DNA of 64,000 nucleotides from CAYMMX01 sp964391675 (GCA_964391675.1 CAYMMX010000001.1:1-64000); one strand, 5' to 3'. Counted from the first letter of the stretch, positions 25,198-35,158 are shown. Program-made: numbers and translations. The notes: generated by a model not told the origin, from the sequence alone.

Positions 25198-25764
25198 ATG
25201 TCAGAAGCAATAGAAGAATTATTTTTATTCGGTGAAGAAAAAATGGAAAAAGCTGTGACTCAATTAAAACGAGAATTTGCATCTATACGTTCGGGACGTG
25301 CAAACCCTATGATTCTTGATAAAGTATTAGTAGATTATTATGGTGTCCCTACACAACTTCGTCAAATGTCACAAGTGAGTGTGCAAGATGGAACAACTCT
25401 TGTAATATCACCGTATGATAAATCAATAATGAAAGAAATTGAAAAAGCTATTATAAAAGCAGAAATTGGAATTACACCAAACAGTGACGGGATTGTAATA
25501 AGAATTGCGTTTCCTCCTTTAACAGAAGAAAGAAGAAAAGAAATCACTAAAGATGTAAAAAAATTAGGAGAAGATTCAAAAGTTGCTATAAGGAATGCTC
25601 GCAGAGATATGGTTGACGATTTAAAAAAACTTGAAAAATCAGAGAATCTTCCGGAAGATACTGTAAAAGACAATCAAGATGAAATACAAAAATTAACCGA
25701 TAAATATATTAAAATAATTGACAATACTGTGGAAGAAAAAGAAAAAGAGGTTTTAACAGTTTAA
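25198..25764 (+). CDS. frr: Ribosome recycling factor
   Basis: RRF splits post-termination ribosomes together with EF-G. The 188-residue protein has the conserved blocks IRSGRANPMILDKVLVDYYG, VQDGTTLVISPYDKS and RIAFPPLTEERRKE. GGAGG precedes the ATG, and its stop shares one base with the cdsA ATG (TAATG), so the two are tightly coupled. Confidence 0.98.
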   Translation: MSEAIEELFLFGEEKMEKAVTQLKREFASIRSGRANPMILDKVLVDYYGVPTQLRQMSQVSVQDGTTLVISPYDKSIMKEIEKAIIKAEIGITPNSDGIVIRIAFPPLTEERRKEITKDVKKLGEDSKVAIRNARRDMVDDLKKLEKSENLPEDTVKDNQDEIQKLTDKYIKIIDNTVEEKEKEVLTV

Positions 25765-26672
25765 TGAATTTAACCTTAAACAAAAATGCAACAAGAATGC
25801 TTACTGGCTTAATAATTGGGACAATTGCTCTTTGGTGTTTATTATATGGCGGAATAGCATTATTAGGCTTAACTGTTGTTGTTGTTTATTTAGGTTCAAA
25901 AGAATACGTTCAAATACTTGAAAATAAGGGGTTTTTTCCCAGTTTAAAAGTAATTTTATTTTCAGATGCAATTTTTGCATTACTTTGTTATTTTAACAGG
26001 TTTGATTTAGTTGCAATTGCCTTTACAACATGTTCAATCACAGCTTTTTTGTGGGTTTTATTTAGAGGTAGACAACCTTATATAGCAAATGTTTCAACTA
26101 CTATTTTAGGTTTTGTTTACGGTGGTTGGTTTCCTCTTCATCTGCTACTTATAAGAGGTCTAAATGCTGAAAATTATCAAGGGTTTCTAAAATTAAATGT
26201 ACAAAATGACGGATTAGGTTATGTAATGTTCTTATTTGTAACAATATTATTAACTGATACCGGTTGTTACTATTTTGGTAAAAAATTCGGTAAACATAAA
26301 TTAGCACCTACAATAAGCCCCCAAAAGACAATAGAAGGAGCTATAGGTGGAATGTTATGTGCAATTATTGGAGCCTTAATCATTGCCAAATTTATTAATA
26401 TGGGTTTTTACCATGCTTTAATTCTAGGGTTTTTATGTACATTATTTGCGCAACTTGGTGATTTATCAGAATCATTAATAAAACGCGATGCGGGAGTAAA
26501 AGATTCAGGAAATACCTTACCCGGACATGGTGGATTTTTAGATAGAACCGATAGTTATGTACTAACTATACCCGTAATGTATTATTACTTAAACTACTTT
26601 GTGGTTTCTGATCAAATATGGCTCGACTTCATTAATTTTATAAAGGGATTTTTCCATGCAATTGGATTTTAA
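25764..26672 (+). CDS. cdsA: Phosphatidate cytidylyltransferase
   Basis: CdsA makes CDP-diacylglycerol from phosphatidate and CTP for phospholipid synthesis in the inner membrane. The 302-residue protein has about eight membrane segments and the signature KRDAGVKDSGNTLPGHGGFL DR-T-D near residue 250, with the metal-binding aspartates. The start overlaps the frr stop and the end overlaps rnc by 17 bases. Confidence 0.96.
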   Translation: MNLTLNKNATRMLTGLIIGTIALWCLLYGGIALLGLTVVVVYLGSKEYVQILENKGFFPSLKVILFSDAIFALLCYFNRFDLVAIAFTTCSITAFLWVLFRGRQPYIANVSTTILGFVYGGWFPLHLLLIRGLNAENYQGFLKLNVQNDGLGYVMFLFVTILLTDTGCYYFGKKFGKHKLAPTISPQKTIEGAIGGMLCAIIGALIIAKFINMGFYHALILGFLCTLFAQLGDLSESLIKRDAGVKDSGNTLPGHGGFLDRTDSYVLTIPVMYYYLNYFVVSDQIWLDFINFIKGFFHAIGF

Positions 26673-27366
26673 CGAAAAAATTAATCTTTTAGAAAAAATC
26701 TTTCAGATAAAAGTTAAAAATCCACAAAATTTTCGAAAAGCATTAACACACAGCTCATACTCAAGAGAAAACGAGTTAAGTACGCTAGATAATTACGAAA
26801 GATTGGAGTTTCTTGGAGACGCTGTTTTAAAGTTATGCATTTCTGAAATTTTATACAAAAATTTTCCTGAATATCCCGAAGGTGAATTAACAAAGATTCG
26901 CTCAATTATAGTGTCTGATAATGTTTTAGCCGAAATAGCCGAAAAACTTAAAATTAATGAACTTCTTATTTTAGGAAAACAAGAGGAAAAAACCGGCGGT
27001 AGAGATCGAAAATCAATTATTGCATGTGCTTTTGAATCCATTTTAGGCGCATATTTTTTAGATGGTAAATATAATCAACTTTTAAACTTTATAGAAAAAT
27101 CTTTTATAACATATATTGAAGAAGTTGATAAAAATTTTGAAAGATTCAACTCAAAAGCTGTTTTACAAGAGTATACACAATCAGTAAACAAAACTTTACC
27201 TGAATATAGAATTATTAAAGAAAAAGGTCCTGAACATGATAAAATATTTGTAGTAGAAGTATCTTTTATGGATAAAGTTCTTGCTAACGGAAGCGGAAAA
27301 ACCAAAAAAGAAGCAGAACAAGAATGTGCTTATAATGCTTGTAAAAAATTGGGAGTAATAAAGTGA
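26656..27366 (+). CDS. rnc: Ribonuclease III
   Basis: RNase III cuts double-stranded RNA in rRNA maturation and mRNA decay. The 236-residue protein has the catalytic signature NYERLEFLGDAVLKLCISE near residue 45, a downstream acidic site in ACAFESILGAYFLDGK, and a C-terminal double-stranded-RNA-binding domain (VLQEYTQSVNK ... GSGKTKKEAEQECAYNA). It overlaps cdsA by 17 bases and rpe by 4 bases. Confidence 0.97.
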   Translation: MQLDFNEKINLLEKIFQIKVKNPQNFRKALTHSSYSRENELSTLDNYERLEFLGDAVLKLCISEILYKNFPEYPEGELTKIRSIIVSDNVLAEIAEKLKINELLILGKQEEKTGGRDRKSIIACAFESILGAYFLDGKYNQLLNFIEKSFITYIEEVDKNFERFNSKAVLQEYTQSVNKTLPEYRIIKEKGPEHDKIFVVEVSFMDKVLANGSGKTKKEAEQECAYNACKKLGVIK

Positions 27367-28001
27367 ATATAATAATTTCACCTTCAATATTATCAGCAGA
27401 TTTTACAAATTTAGAAAGAGATATAAAACTTGTTGAACAAGCTGGTGCAGATTGGCTTCATATAGATGTTATGGACGGGCATTTTGTCCCTAACATAACA
27501 ATAGGAGTACCAGTTGTAAAATCAATAAAAAAAATTACAAATTTATCATTAGATGTCCATTTAATGATAGAAAATCCCGATAAATATATTGAAGCATTTA
27601 GAAATGCAGGTGCAGACATAATAACATTTCATTATGAAGCAGCACCGGACAAAGTTTTAGAAATTATAGAAAAGATTAGAAAAAGCGGAGCCAAAGCAGG
27701 GCTTTCGATAAAGCCGAAAACAAAAGCTACCGAAATTTCAAGATTTTTGACTGAATTGGATTTAGTTCTTATTATGACAGTTGAACCTGGTTTTGGCGGG
27801 CAATCATTTATGCACGATTGTGCTCAAAAAATAGCAGAAATTAAACAAAATGCACGAGAAGATTTAATAATACAAGTTGATGGCGGAATAAATAACGTAA
27901 CGGGACATATATGTACGTCACTGGGTGCAAATTCACTTGTTGCAGGAAATTACATATATGGCCACAGCAATATTGCACAAGCAATTCAGTCTTTAAAATA
28001 A
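27363..28001 (+). CDS. rpe: Ribulose-phosphate 3-epimerase
   Basis: Rpe interconverts ribulose-5-phosphate and xylulose-5-phosphate in the pentose phosphate pathway. The 212-residue TIM-barrel protein has SPSILSADF, HIDVMDGHFVPNITIG, LDVHLMI, MTVEPGFGGQSFM and VDGGI. It starts with GTG, overlapping the rnc stop as GTGA. It is the last gene of the operon. The short convergent gap to the ATPase-like gene holds only a weak AT-rich hairpin. Confidence 0.97.
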   Translation: MNIIISPSILSADFTNLERDIKLVEQAGADWLHIDVMDGHFVPNITIGVPVVKSIKKITNLSLDVHLMIENPDKYIEAFRNAGADIITFHYEAAPDKVLEIIEKIRKSGAKAGLSIKPKTKATEISRFLTELDLVLIMTVEPGFGGQSFMHDCAQKIAEIKQNAREDLIIQVDGGINNVTGHICTSLGANSLVAGNYIYGHSNIAQAIQSLK

Positions 28002-28031
28002 TGAATTTACTCACTTAAGAAAAAATTCATG

Positions 28032-29417
28032 CTAAGCTAAATATTTTTGTATAACTGATTTTTCAAATACTTCAACACTATCTTGTGAATGAATAAAAAT
28101 CATACAATTTATTAATGACTTAAACATTTCAAAATCAGTAAATGCCAGTTTTTTTCTTAAATCTGCCATATTATTAGCCATAAACTCGGTAATAACAGTT
28201 TTATCTTTAAATACAAGACTTGAAAAATAATCGAATGCTTCTTTTGTTTTTATTCCCTCTAAATAAATAATATCAGGGGATTGAAATTCTATAAATCTAA
28301 GAGCTTTATCCAAATTAAATCCAATATTTTCGTTTATTTCGCATTGATTTACATTTTCCAAATTATATTTTGCGATTGATTCAATTGTCATAATATTTTT
28401 TTCGCTATTTGCGATTTCTTGTAAAAGAGAATAAATTATATGTGTTTTTCCGCTTAATGAAGAGCCGCAAACTAGTATAATACCGGGCGAAGTAAGTGCT
28501 GCTTTAACATTATTAATCATAATTTTGTTAGAGATTATTTGATCTAATTTTTTTGGCGGTTTGTATATTTTTAGAGAAATTCTCTCGCCTAAAATTGTAG
28601 GGAAAGCAGAAACACTTGCAATAAGCGTTATTTCATCAACTTTAAAACAAAGTTTTCCTAGTTGTGGAACCTCACTAACTGAAGGATCAAGATTAGAAAG
28701 TAACTTGATTTTTGAAATAAATGAAGACGTTAAAACTGATGGAACATAACCTCTGTCAAGAATTTCTGAATTCTTTTTAAAATTAACACCTAAACCATTT
28801 TCCATATATTCAAAATAAACTTCATGAACATTCTCAATGATTGCTTGTTTCAAAATTGCGCGTATTATTTTTTGAATATGTTCTTCACTTAAATCCTCTT
28901 TATGAAGTTCTTCTCTCCAATCATAATCAAAAGCTCTTTCATCTGTAAAAATTTTTCCTACTGAATTATCTAACTTATAATATTCATCAATTTTTTTTAA
29001 AATACTTGTTTCGGAAGAGATTACAGGCTCAATTGCACAACCGGCTGTTTCTACTATTTTGTCAATTGCAAACAAATCTAAAGGATCTGCCATGGCAACA
29101 GTAAGCACATCTTCAATTTTGAAAAGAGGAATAATTCTATATCTTTGTGCATCAGAAAGATTTATGTACTGAAGACAATTTTTATCAAGAGTATAATCTT
29201 CCAAATTAACATAAGGAATATGCAATTTAGCCTCTAAAAATTTAAGCAGTGCCTCTTCAGTTAATGAACCTGAATTAATAAGTGCTTGACCAATATTAAT
29301 ATTTTGAGCGGCAGCAATTTCTTGTGCTTTTTCAACAATATCATATTCAACCAAAGCATCTCGCACCAGGTCGTATTTAAGCTTTTCTAAAGTTTTGTTG
29401 GTTACTAATTGTTCCAA
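28032..29417 (-). CDS. Degenerate PilB/GspE-family ATPase-like protein
   Basis: The 461-residue protein has the layout of type II secretion/type IV pilus assembly ATPases: an MshEN-like N-terminal domain (about residues 30-150, IGQALINSGSLTEEALLKFL ... LTVAMADPLDLFAID), a middle domain, and a RecA-like C-terminal domain. The Walker A motif is present as CGSSLSGKTHI. The Walker B region reads PDIIYLEGIKT instead of the family's PDIILVGEIRD. The His box (family STLHTN) is replaced by TVITEFMANNMAD, and the four-cysteine zinc motif is missing. It probably has impaired or no ATPase activity. The start is a TTG with GATGGTG upstream. It follows a histidine kinase and a receiver in one unit, suggesting a signalling output role. 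Confidence 0.8.
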   Translation of the reverse strand: MEQLVTNKTLEKLKYDLVRDALVEYDIVEKAQEIAAAQNINIGQALINSGSLTEEALLKFLEAKLHIPYVNLEDYTLDKNCLQYINLSDAQRYRIIPLFKIEDVLTVAMADPLDLFAIDKIVETAGCAIEPVISSETSILKKIDEYYKLDNSVGKIFTDERAFDYDWREELHKEDLSEEHIQKIIRAILKQAIIENVHEVYFEYMENGLGVNFKKNSEILDRGYVPSVLTSSFISKIKLLSNLDPSVSEVPQLGKLCFKVDEITLIASVSAFPTILGERISLKIYKPPKKLDQIISNKIMINNVKAALTSPGIILVCGSSLSGKTHIIYSLLQEIANSEKNIMTIESIAKYNLENVNQCEINENIGFNLDKALRFIEFQSPDIIYLEGIKTKEAFDYFSSLVFKDKTVITEFMANNMADLRKKLAFTDFEMFKSLINCMIFIHSQDSVEVFEKSVIQKYLA

Positions 29418-29445
29418 TTTTACACCATCACATTTATTTTTAGAA

Positions 29446-29808
29446 TTATTTTAAATAACCCTCGACTTTTTTAACAATTTCTTCCAAGTCAAAAGGCTTG
29501 GTAATATATTCATCTACACCGGTTTCTTCGCCAATTAACTTATCTTCACCCTGAGAACGTGCTGTAACCATAAGAATTGGAATGTTCTTGTATTTATTAT
29601 CATATTTTAAAAGCCTACAAATTTTAAATCCGTTAATTTTAGGCATCATAACATCCAAAATAATTAAATCCGGTAAAATTTCTCTTGCCAGATTCAAACC
29701 CTCTTCACCATTGTAAGCGCAATAACACTCAAAGCCTGCTGCTTCTAAAACAAACTGAAGACTTTCAACAATATCTTGCTCGTCATCAACTATTAAAACC
29801 TTTTTCAT
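29446..29808 (-). CDS. Single-domain response regulator
   Basis: This is a 120-residue CheY-like receiver with no output domain. It has the acidic pair in VLIVDDEQDIV, the phospho-acceptor Asp in LPDLIILDVMMPKINGF (about residue 53), a Thr in MVTARSQ and the Lys in ITKPFDLEE. It lies between the kinase (33 bases upstream) and the degenerate ATPase gene (28 bases downstream), so the phosphate probably passes from that kinase to this receiver. Confidence 0.95.
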   Translation of the reverse strand: MKKVLIVDDEQDIVESLQFVLEAAGFECYCAYNGEEGLNLAREILPDLIILDVMMPKINGFKICRLLKYDNKYKNIPILMVTARSQGEDKLIGEETGVDEYITKPFDLEEIVKKVEGYLK

Positions 29809-29841
29809 TTCTACATCCTTACATCTAGTTTAATTATAAAA

Positions 29842-31902
29842 TCATTCTTCTCTGATTTTTTGTAATGTTTCTTCTGTTTTCTTTAATAACTCAACATCAT
29901 CAAGAGCGTCTTTTGGATAAATCCCGTATGAATACATTATAGCACAATTTGGATATAAGTTTCCATGAGTAGTAATATACTCTTGCAGTTTTTTCTTCAA
30001 GAAATCAGCAGAATACTTATCGCCATCTAAAATAGCAATAGATAAAACTGTTTGTTTGCCTATAGTTTCTAATAGAGAATTATTAAGATATTTTTCATTA
30101 ATTACACCTGCAATCAAATCCTGAACTAATTCTTTATCAGCTTTAATTTTTATTAATGCTAGAGAAGAATTATTAGTTTTAGTCTTTTGCAAAGTTTGCT
30201 TAAATTCTAAAAGAAATTTAGTTTTTTCATCAAACAAAGGTACAACAAAATAAAAAGATGTCCCTTTATTTGGCATACTATTACACCATATTATTCCGTT
30301 ATGAGCATCTATAAGCTGCCTTGCAATAGGCAATCCAAGACCGGAACCGCCTACTTTTCTTGAAAGAGATGTTTCAATTTGAGCAAATTTATCAAAAACT
30401 TTAGCAAGATTTTCTTTAGAAATTCCTATTCCGTCATCTTTTACTAAAACCTGAATATATTTACCTTGCAACTTTTTTAATTCATCTTCAAACATCTCAA
30501 CAGGGTTAATCTCTTTTGCCTCAACAACTTTTGTTCTAATTTCAATTTTGTTATTTTCCGGAGTAAATTTAATTGCGTTAGAAACAAGATTAGTTAGAAT
30601 CTGCTCAAGTCTTCTGGAATCTGCATAAATATCAGCAGAATTATCTTCTATTCTGGTAATTAATTGCAGGTTTTTTTCTTTCGCCATTTCGTATAAGTTA
30701 TTTTTTACATAATCTATAACAGGTTCTATTTTTATAACCTCAAATGTAAAATCCATTTTCCCTGCTTCGATTTTTGACAAATCTAATAAATCATTAATAA
30801 TACCGGAAAGCCTGGCAACATTTCTTCGTCCCATATTAACAAATTTAGACATTGCTTCTGTTAAATTTCCGGCTTTGCCGCTGAGTATAATATCCATAGA
30901 ATTTTTAATTGCGGTCAAAGGGGTTCTAAGCTCATGCGAAACAATAGAAATAAACTCCGATTTCATTCTCTCTAAACGCTCAAGTTTCTTATTTGTCTGC
31001 TCCTTCATTTCGTATAATGTTGCGCTTTTTAGTGGAAGAGAAACCTGTTGGGCAAGTGTTTGAAAACAAGTAGCATCTTCTGTTGTAAATTCTGCTTCTC
31101 TAAAAATTTCAATAAAACCGTAAAAATTCTCACTCAAAACAATCGGGGCAAACATGTTGTCACTTCTTAAAACAGAAAAATCATATTCTTTAATTGCATG
31201 TTTAATATGTTTCTCAATTTTAAGCGAATTGATATCAAGTTCAAATGGCATTTCTTTTTTTTCAAAAATAGATTTATAATTCAGTGTAGCTCTCAATTTT
31301 AAAGCTTCTAGAACTCTGTCTGAAATATTATACAAAGACTTGATTATTAAAACAGGTTCGTTTTCACTTCTAAAAGTCAAAGCACAAGCAAGACCGAAAC
31401 TCAAACTCTTATCCATACCATCAATCATAATATTTATAAGTTTATCCTTATCTAAAGTTCCTGCAAACTGGGAGCTTGTACTGTATAAAACATTCAATTG
31501 ATACAAACTTCTTGCAAGTTCCTGATTAGAATTGGAAAGTTTATCCAAGGAATTTTTTGTTTTTAAATTAGCATTTATGGTTGCAATTAAAAGATTTTTA
31601 GATAAGGGTTCATGCAAAAAAGCATTGGCATTTTTTAATAACTCCGGTTCTATGCTATCATTTTTAGTTAACAAAATTGTTAAAACATTTTCGAAAGACT
31701 TAATTTTATTACTTACAGTTTTTAAATCAAAACCTTTCAATTCACAATCTAATATAACTATATCCGGAAGTTGGGTTTTAAGTATATCAACAGTCATTAA
31801 TTGAGTATCTGCATATATAAATTCATGAGAATTTTTTTGCAAGATTTCTTGCAATTGTTTACCTTTTTTTTCGTTTTTCGAAACGAATAGAATTTTAGCC
31901 AC
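29842..31902 (-). CDS. Hybrid-type sensor histidine kinase (REC-GAF-HisKA-HATPase-GGDEF-like)
   Basis: A GTG start at 31902 is supported by GGGGAG and gives 686 residues. Domains in order are: an N-terminal receiver-like domain (about 1-115, acceptor candidate in DIVILDCELKGF); a GAF-like domain (about 145-305); HisKA with the phospho-His in SHELRTPLTAIKNS; HATPase_c with LTNLVSNAIKFTPENNK, VKDDGIGISKENL and GGSGLGLPIARQL; and a C-terminal about 110-residue region that resembles the end of GGDEF domains (MYSYGIYPKDALDDVELLKK) but lacks the GGDEF motif. No membrane segments are seen, so it senses cytosolic signals. Confidence 0.9.
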   Translation of the reverse strand: MAKILFVSKNEKKGKQLQEILQKNSHEFIYADTQLMTVDILKTQLPDIVILDCELKGFDLKTVSNKIKSFENVLTILLTKNDSIEPELLKNANAFLHEPLSKNLLIATINANLKTKNSLDKLSNSNQELARSLYQLNVLYSTSSQFAGTLDKDKLINIMIDGMDKSLSFGLACALTFRSENEPVLIIKSLYNISDRVLEALKLRATLNYKSIFEKKEMPFELDINSLKIEKHIKHAIKEYDFSVLRSDNMFAPIVLSENFYGFIEIFREAEFTTEDATCFQTLAQQVSLPLKSATLYEMKEQTNKKLERLERMKSEFISIVSHELRTPLTAIKNSMDIILSGKAGNLTEAMSKFVNMGRRNVARLSGIINDLLDLSKIEAGKMDFTFEVIKIEPVIDYVKNNLYEMAKEKNLQLITRIEDNSADIYADSRRLEQILTNLVSNAIKFTPENNKIEIRTKVVEAKEINPVEMFEDELKKLQGKYIQVLVKDDGIGISKENLAKVFDKFAQIETSLSRKVGGSGLGLPIARQLIDAHNGIIWCNSMPNKGTSFYFVVPLFDEKTKFLLEFKQTLQKTKTNNSSLALIKIKADKELVQDLIAGVINEKYLNNSLLETIGKQTVLSIAILDGDKYSADFLKKKLQEYITTHGNLYPNCAIMYSYGIYPKDALDDVELLKKTEETLQKIREE

Positions 31903-32177
31903 GATATACTCCCCAACTAACATTATTTTAACAGTAATTCTTAACATAGCGAATTTTTTGCAAAATGTTACAAAACAATGAATTGTAAAAATATTTACTA
32001 CAAATGTAACTTTTTTGTAAAAAATCTCGACATAAAATACATATTTGGAATAAATTTAAAAAGTATTATATTTTATGTTTTTAAAATATTTTATCGAGCT
32101 TAATTGATGTTGAGGAATCTTTTTATTTAATTTTAACCTTGTATTAGAGTTATATAGATTTGGGAATGAGGCAAAAT

Positions 32178-34862
32178 ATGATAGAAAAAATTTATTACCC
32201 TATAAATATTAAAACAAATTTGTCTGAAAAAAAAATTAAAAACAAAAAAACGGAAACAATTTTAAAATACAAATCGAACCCTATATATAATTATTCTTTT
32301 GCTAATGTTTTAGCAAATAATTTACCCCCTCAAAATAGTACGAAATTAATTTCTTTTGGAACTGCCAAATCGCCAAAAACAACACAAACAAAAACAAAGG
32401 AACAAATTGATACTGCAAAAAATAAGATAAACAAAAAAAGAACAAAACCTGTTACTTCTCAGACTGATATTAAAGGAATAGAAAATTTATCCTACTCAAA
32501 ATCTAAAATAACTGGGGAATATTATGAAAAATATGCAAATAACCTTGCAGTACTTTTAGGTCCTGATAAAAATGTTGTATTAGTTCCCCAAGATGGTGTT
32601 GATGTTAAACTTTTTGCTCAAAAATTCGCACAAAAAGTTGCAAAAGGCTTATATAAAGGTCAAGGTCTAGACAATAATATTACAGAAGTATTATTCATAA
32701 ATAATACTCAAGAATTAAATTCTCTTTTCTCAAAAAGTTTTATATCTGGAGTAAATAAATTATCAAAAAGCTCTCAAACAAAAAAAATTGTTTTTATTAA
32801 TAACTTCAAAGATGTAATGCAAGAAGCACATTTAATGGAATTTGAAGATATAAATGAATTTCTTTCTCAAAAATCACAAAATATCATGCTTGTGGGCATA
32901 ATTCCCAAAAAAGAATTAATTATAACTGATAATGATAGTGATTATGAAGATAAACTTAATCCTTTTAAACTAAATAAATTAATTAATACTGCACAAAAAT
33001 TTGAGATAAACGGACTTACCTCAAGTGAAACAGAAAAATTCTTTCAAGATAATCCCTTTTATATGGATAAAATCTTACAAAGGTACGATAAAGCAAAGTT
33101 TAATATTTCCCCAGATGCCGTAAAAACTATTATTAAAAGGTCAGAGACCAAAATTGATGGTTCTTTTCCCGGGAAAGTTTTAAATGTTCTGGATTATGTT
33201 TTATCTATAAAGGCTAACGAAACAGTTAAAAATAAAACAAAAACAATAACTGTTAACTCTTCTGATATTGATGACTTATTTATAAACCACCCTGAAATAA
33301 TTAATGTCATAAAAACAAAAGCAAGCAGTATTGATGTTATGGAAAACATAACAACAAGACTCAATGACATAGGTGGTATGGAACAAGCTAAAAAAGATAT
33401 GGAAGATATTATTAATTTTTCAAAAGATCCTAAAGGCTATATTAAAAGCGGTAAAAATCCTCCTAAAAACATTATTCTTGCAGGTCCGCCCGGAACGGGT
33501 AAAACCTTACTGGTAAGAGCTGTTGCCGGTGAAGCTGAAGTTCCTTTTATTTCTTTAAAAGGAAAAGATTTAGGTGATATTTTTGTAAATTCAGGTGTCC
33601 AAAAAATATCCGAAAGTTTTGCAAAAGTAAGAGAAATTGCAAGTCAAACAGAAAAGAAAATTGCAATACTATTTATTGATGAAATAGACTCTATTGGTAA
33701 AAAACGAGGGAATAGAGGTGCTTCAGATAATAGTGAAGATGAAAAAAGATTAAACCAATTGCTTATAGAACTAGATGGAATTGATAACAAAGAGTCAGAT
33801 ATAAAAATTATAACCATCGGTGCTACAAACAGAGAAGATTTACTTGACGAAGGACTGACGGACAGACCAACAAGGTTCAATGTAGTTAAAGTAAATATTC
33901 CTGCTAATGCTAAAGAAAGATTAGAAATATTAAAAATTCATGCAAAAGGTAAACCTTTCGCAAATGAAATCGAAAAAGAGAAAATTTTAAAAGAAATGTC
34001 AGAGCTTACAATCGGACTGAACGGGGATAAATTATCGCAAATAATTAATCAGGGAATGAATGTCGTGTTTGAACGTCAGGAAAACAGAATTATAACATTT
34101 AATGATATTTATGAAGGATTTATGCGTACCACAAGCGGCAGAAAAACTGTAATTGATGCTAAGCCGGAAGAAAAAAGAACTGTTGTTGCACATGAAGCCG
34201 GCCATGCAATTGTTACTGATACATTAAAACAAGGTAAAGTATCATTTATATCTAATGAAGCAAGAGGAGATGCTCTTGGTGTAACATATATTATACCTGA
34301 TAATACACATATGGAAACTTTTGATTCATTTTTAAAAACTATTGCCGTTGATTATGCAGGAGCAGAAGCAGAAAAAATATTAAATGGAAAGCATGCTTCC
34401 GGTGTAAGCGGTGATTATAAGAGTATAACAATGTTTATTGAAAATGCTATTAAACATTGGGGATTTGGTATTTATACACCTCAAATATCTTTTTACGATG
34501 AAAATGATAAAGAGATTCAAAGCATTACTCAGAACTTCCAAAAAGAAATTAAAAAAGACATTGAACTTTTCTCTAAAATCGGACAAAAAATTGCGAAACT
34601 TACATTAGAATTTAATAAAGATTTTCTTTTAAATACCTATCTAAAAAAATATGATGATGAAATTAAGGCAGGTAAAGGAGGAGATACACTATCTGGAGAA
34701 GCATTTAGTGTACTTAGAAAAAATTGGAAAACATCAAAAGGTCTTATCCGATCTGAAGAAACTTTTTTAAAGAAAATTGACAAATTAATAGATAAAGTTC
34801 TTAGCCTTAATATTCAATCTTCAAAAATAATTGCAAAGAAAACTATTAGAACAATATTATAA
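32178..34862 (+). CDS. Soluble FtsH-like AAA+ M41 metalloprotease with extra N-terminal AAA-like region
   Basis: The ATG at 32178 has GAGG six bases upstream and gives 894 residues. The N-terminal 100 residues are low complexity and carry a short KLISFGT motif. Residues about 110-350 look like a Clp-type first AAA module without a Walker A lysine (NVVLVPQDGVDVKLFAQKFA) but with a Walker-B-like KIVFINNFKDV. Residues about 390-620 are an FtsH-type AAA module (GPPGTGKTLLVRAVAG, ILFIDEIDSIGKKRG, arginine-finger region DRPTRF). An M41 protease domain follows with VAHEAGHAIVTD and the third-ligand region VSGDYKSITMF. No membrane segment is visible, unlike true FtsH. It is a single-gene unit; the 275-base gap upstream (31903-32177) holds no other gene. 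Confidence 0.88.
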   Translation: MIEKIYYPINIKTNLSEKKIKNKKTETILKYKSNPIYNYSFANVLANNLPPQNSTKLISFGTAKSPKTTQTKTKEQIDTAKNKINKKRTKPVTSQTDIKGIENLSYSKSKITGEYYEKYANNLAVLLGPDKNVVLVPQDGVDVKLFAQKFAQKVAKGLYKGQGLDNNITEVLFINNTQELNSLFSKSFISGVNKLSKSSQTKKIVFINNFKDVMQEAHLMEFEDINEFLSQKSQNIMLVGIIPKKELIITDNDSDYEDKLNPFKLNKLINTAQKFEINGLTSSETEKFFQDNPFYMDKILQRYDKAKFNISPDAVKTIIKRSETKIDGSFPGKVLNVLDYVLSIKANETVKNKTKTITVNSSDIDDLFINHPEIINVIKTKASSIDVMENITTRLNDIGGMEQAKKDMEDIINFSKDPKGYIKSGKNPPKNIILAGPPGTGKTLLVRAVAGEAEVPFISLKGKDLGDIFVNSGVQKISESFAKVREIASQTEKKIAILFIDEIDSIGKKRGNRGASDNSEDEKRLNQLLIELDGIDNKESDIKIITIGATNREDLLDEGLTDRPTRFNVVKVNIPANAKERLEILKIHAKGKPFANEIEKEKILKEMSELTIGLNGDKLSQIINQGMNVVFERQENRIITFNDIYEGFMRTTSGRKTVIDAKPEEKRTVVAHEAGHAIVTDTLKQGKVSFISNEARGDALGVTYIIPDNTHMETFDSFLKTIAVDYAGAEAEKILNGKHASGVSGDYKSITMFIENAIKHWGFGIYTPQISFYDENDKEIQSITQNFQKEIKKDIELFSKIGQKIAKLTLEFNKDFLLNTYLKKYDDEIKAGKGGDTLSGEAFSVLRKNWKTSKGLIRSEETFLKKIDKLIDKVLSLNIQSSKIIAKKTIRTIL

Positions 34863-35082
34863 ATATATATAAAAAAATGTAAACAATTTTGTAAAATAAT
34901 TATTTTTTTTAAATTTCTAAATTTAGAACAAAAAAACTTCCTTTTTAATATTTTTTTGAAAAATTAATTAAAAATAAAATATTTTTTTAAAAAATTAATC
35001 TTATAATTTTAAAAAAACGCAAAATTTAAAAAAAAAAATTTTTATTAATTTTGTGTTTTATATAATCTTAATACAAAAAGAC

Positions 35083-35111
35083 TTGACGTTTTCTACAAAA
35101 CATATTCTAAT
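35083..35111 (+). promoter_or_regulatory. glnA promoter within a very AT-rich 296-base gap
   Basis: TTGACG, a 17-base spacer and TCTAAT lie 47 bases before glnA. The gap 34863-35158 is nearly all A and T with long homopolymer tracts. I looked for an NtcA-type GTA-N8-TAC site and found no good one. No gene is seen. Confidence 0.5.
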
Positions 35112-35158
35112 TAATATAGTTGGTTACAATTTAGTTAATAGGCAGGAAGAGGAAACTT

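Noticed and set aside
34863..35158. NtcA-type nitrogen control site before glnA
   Set aside because: No convincing GTA-N8-TAC element with a properly placed -10 could be found.
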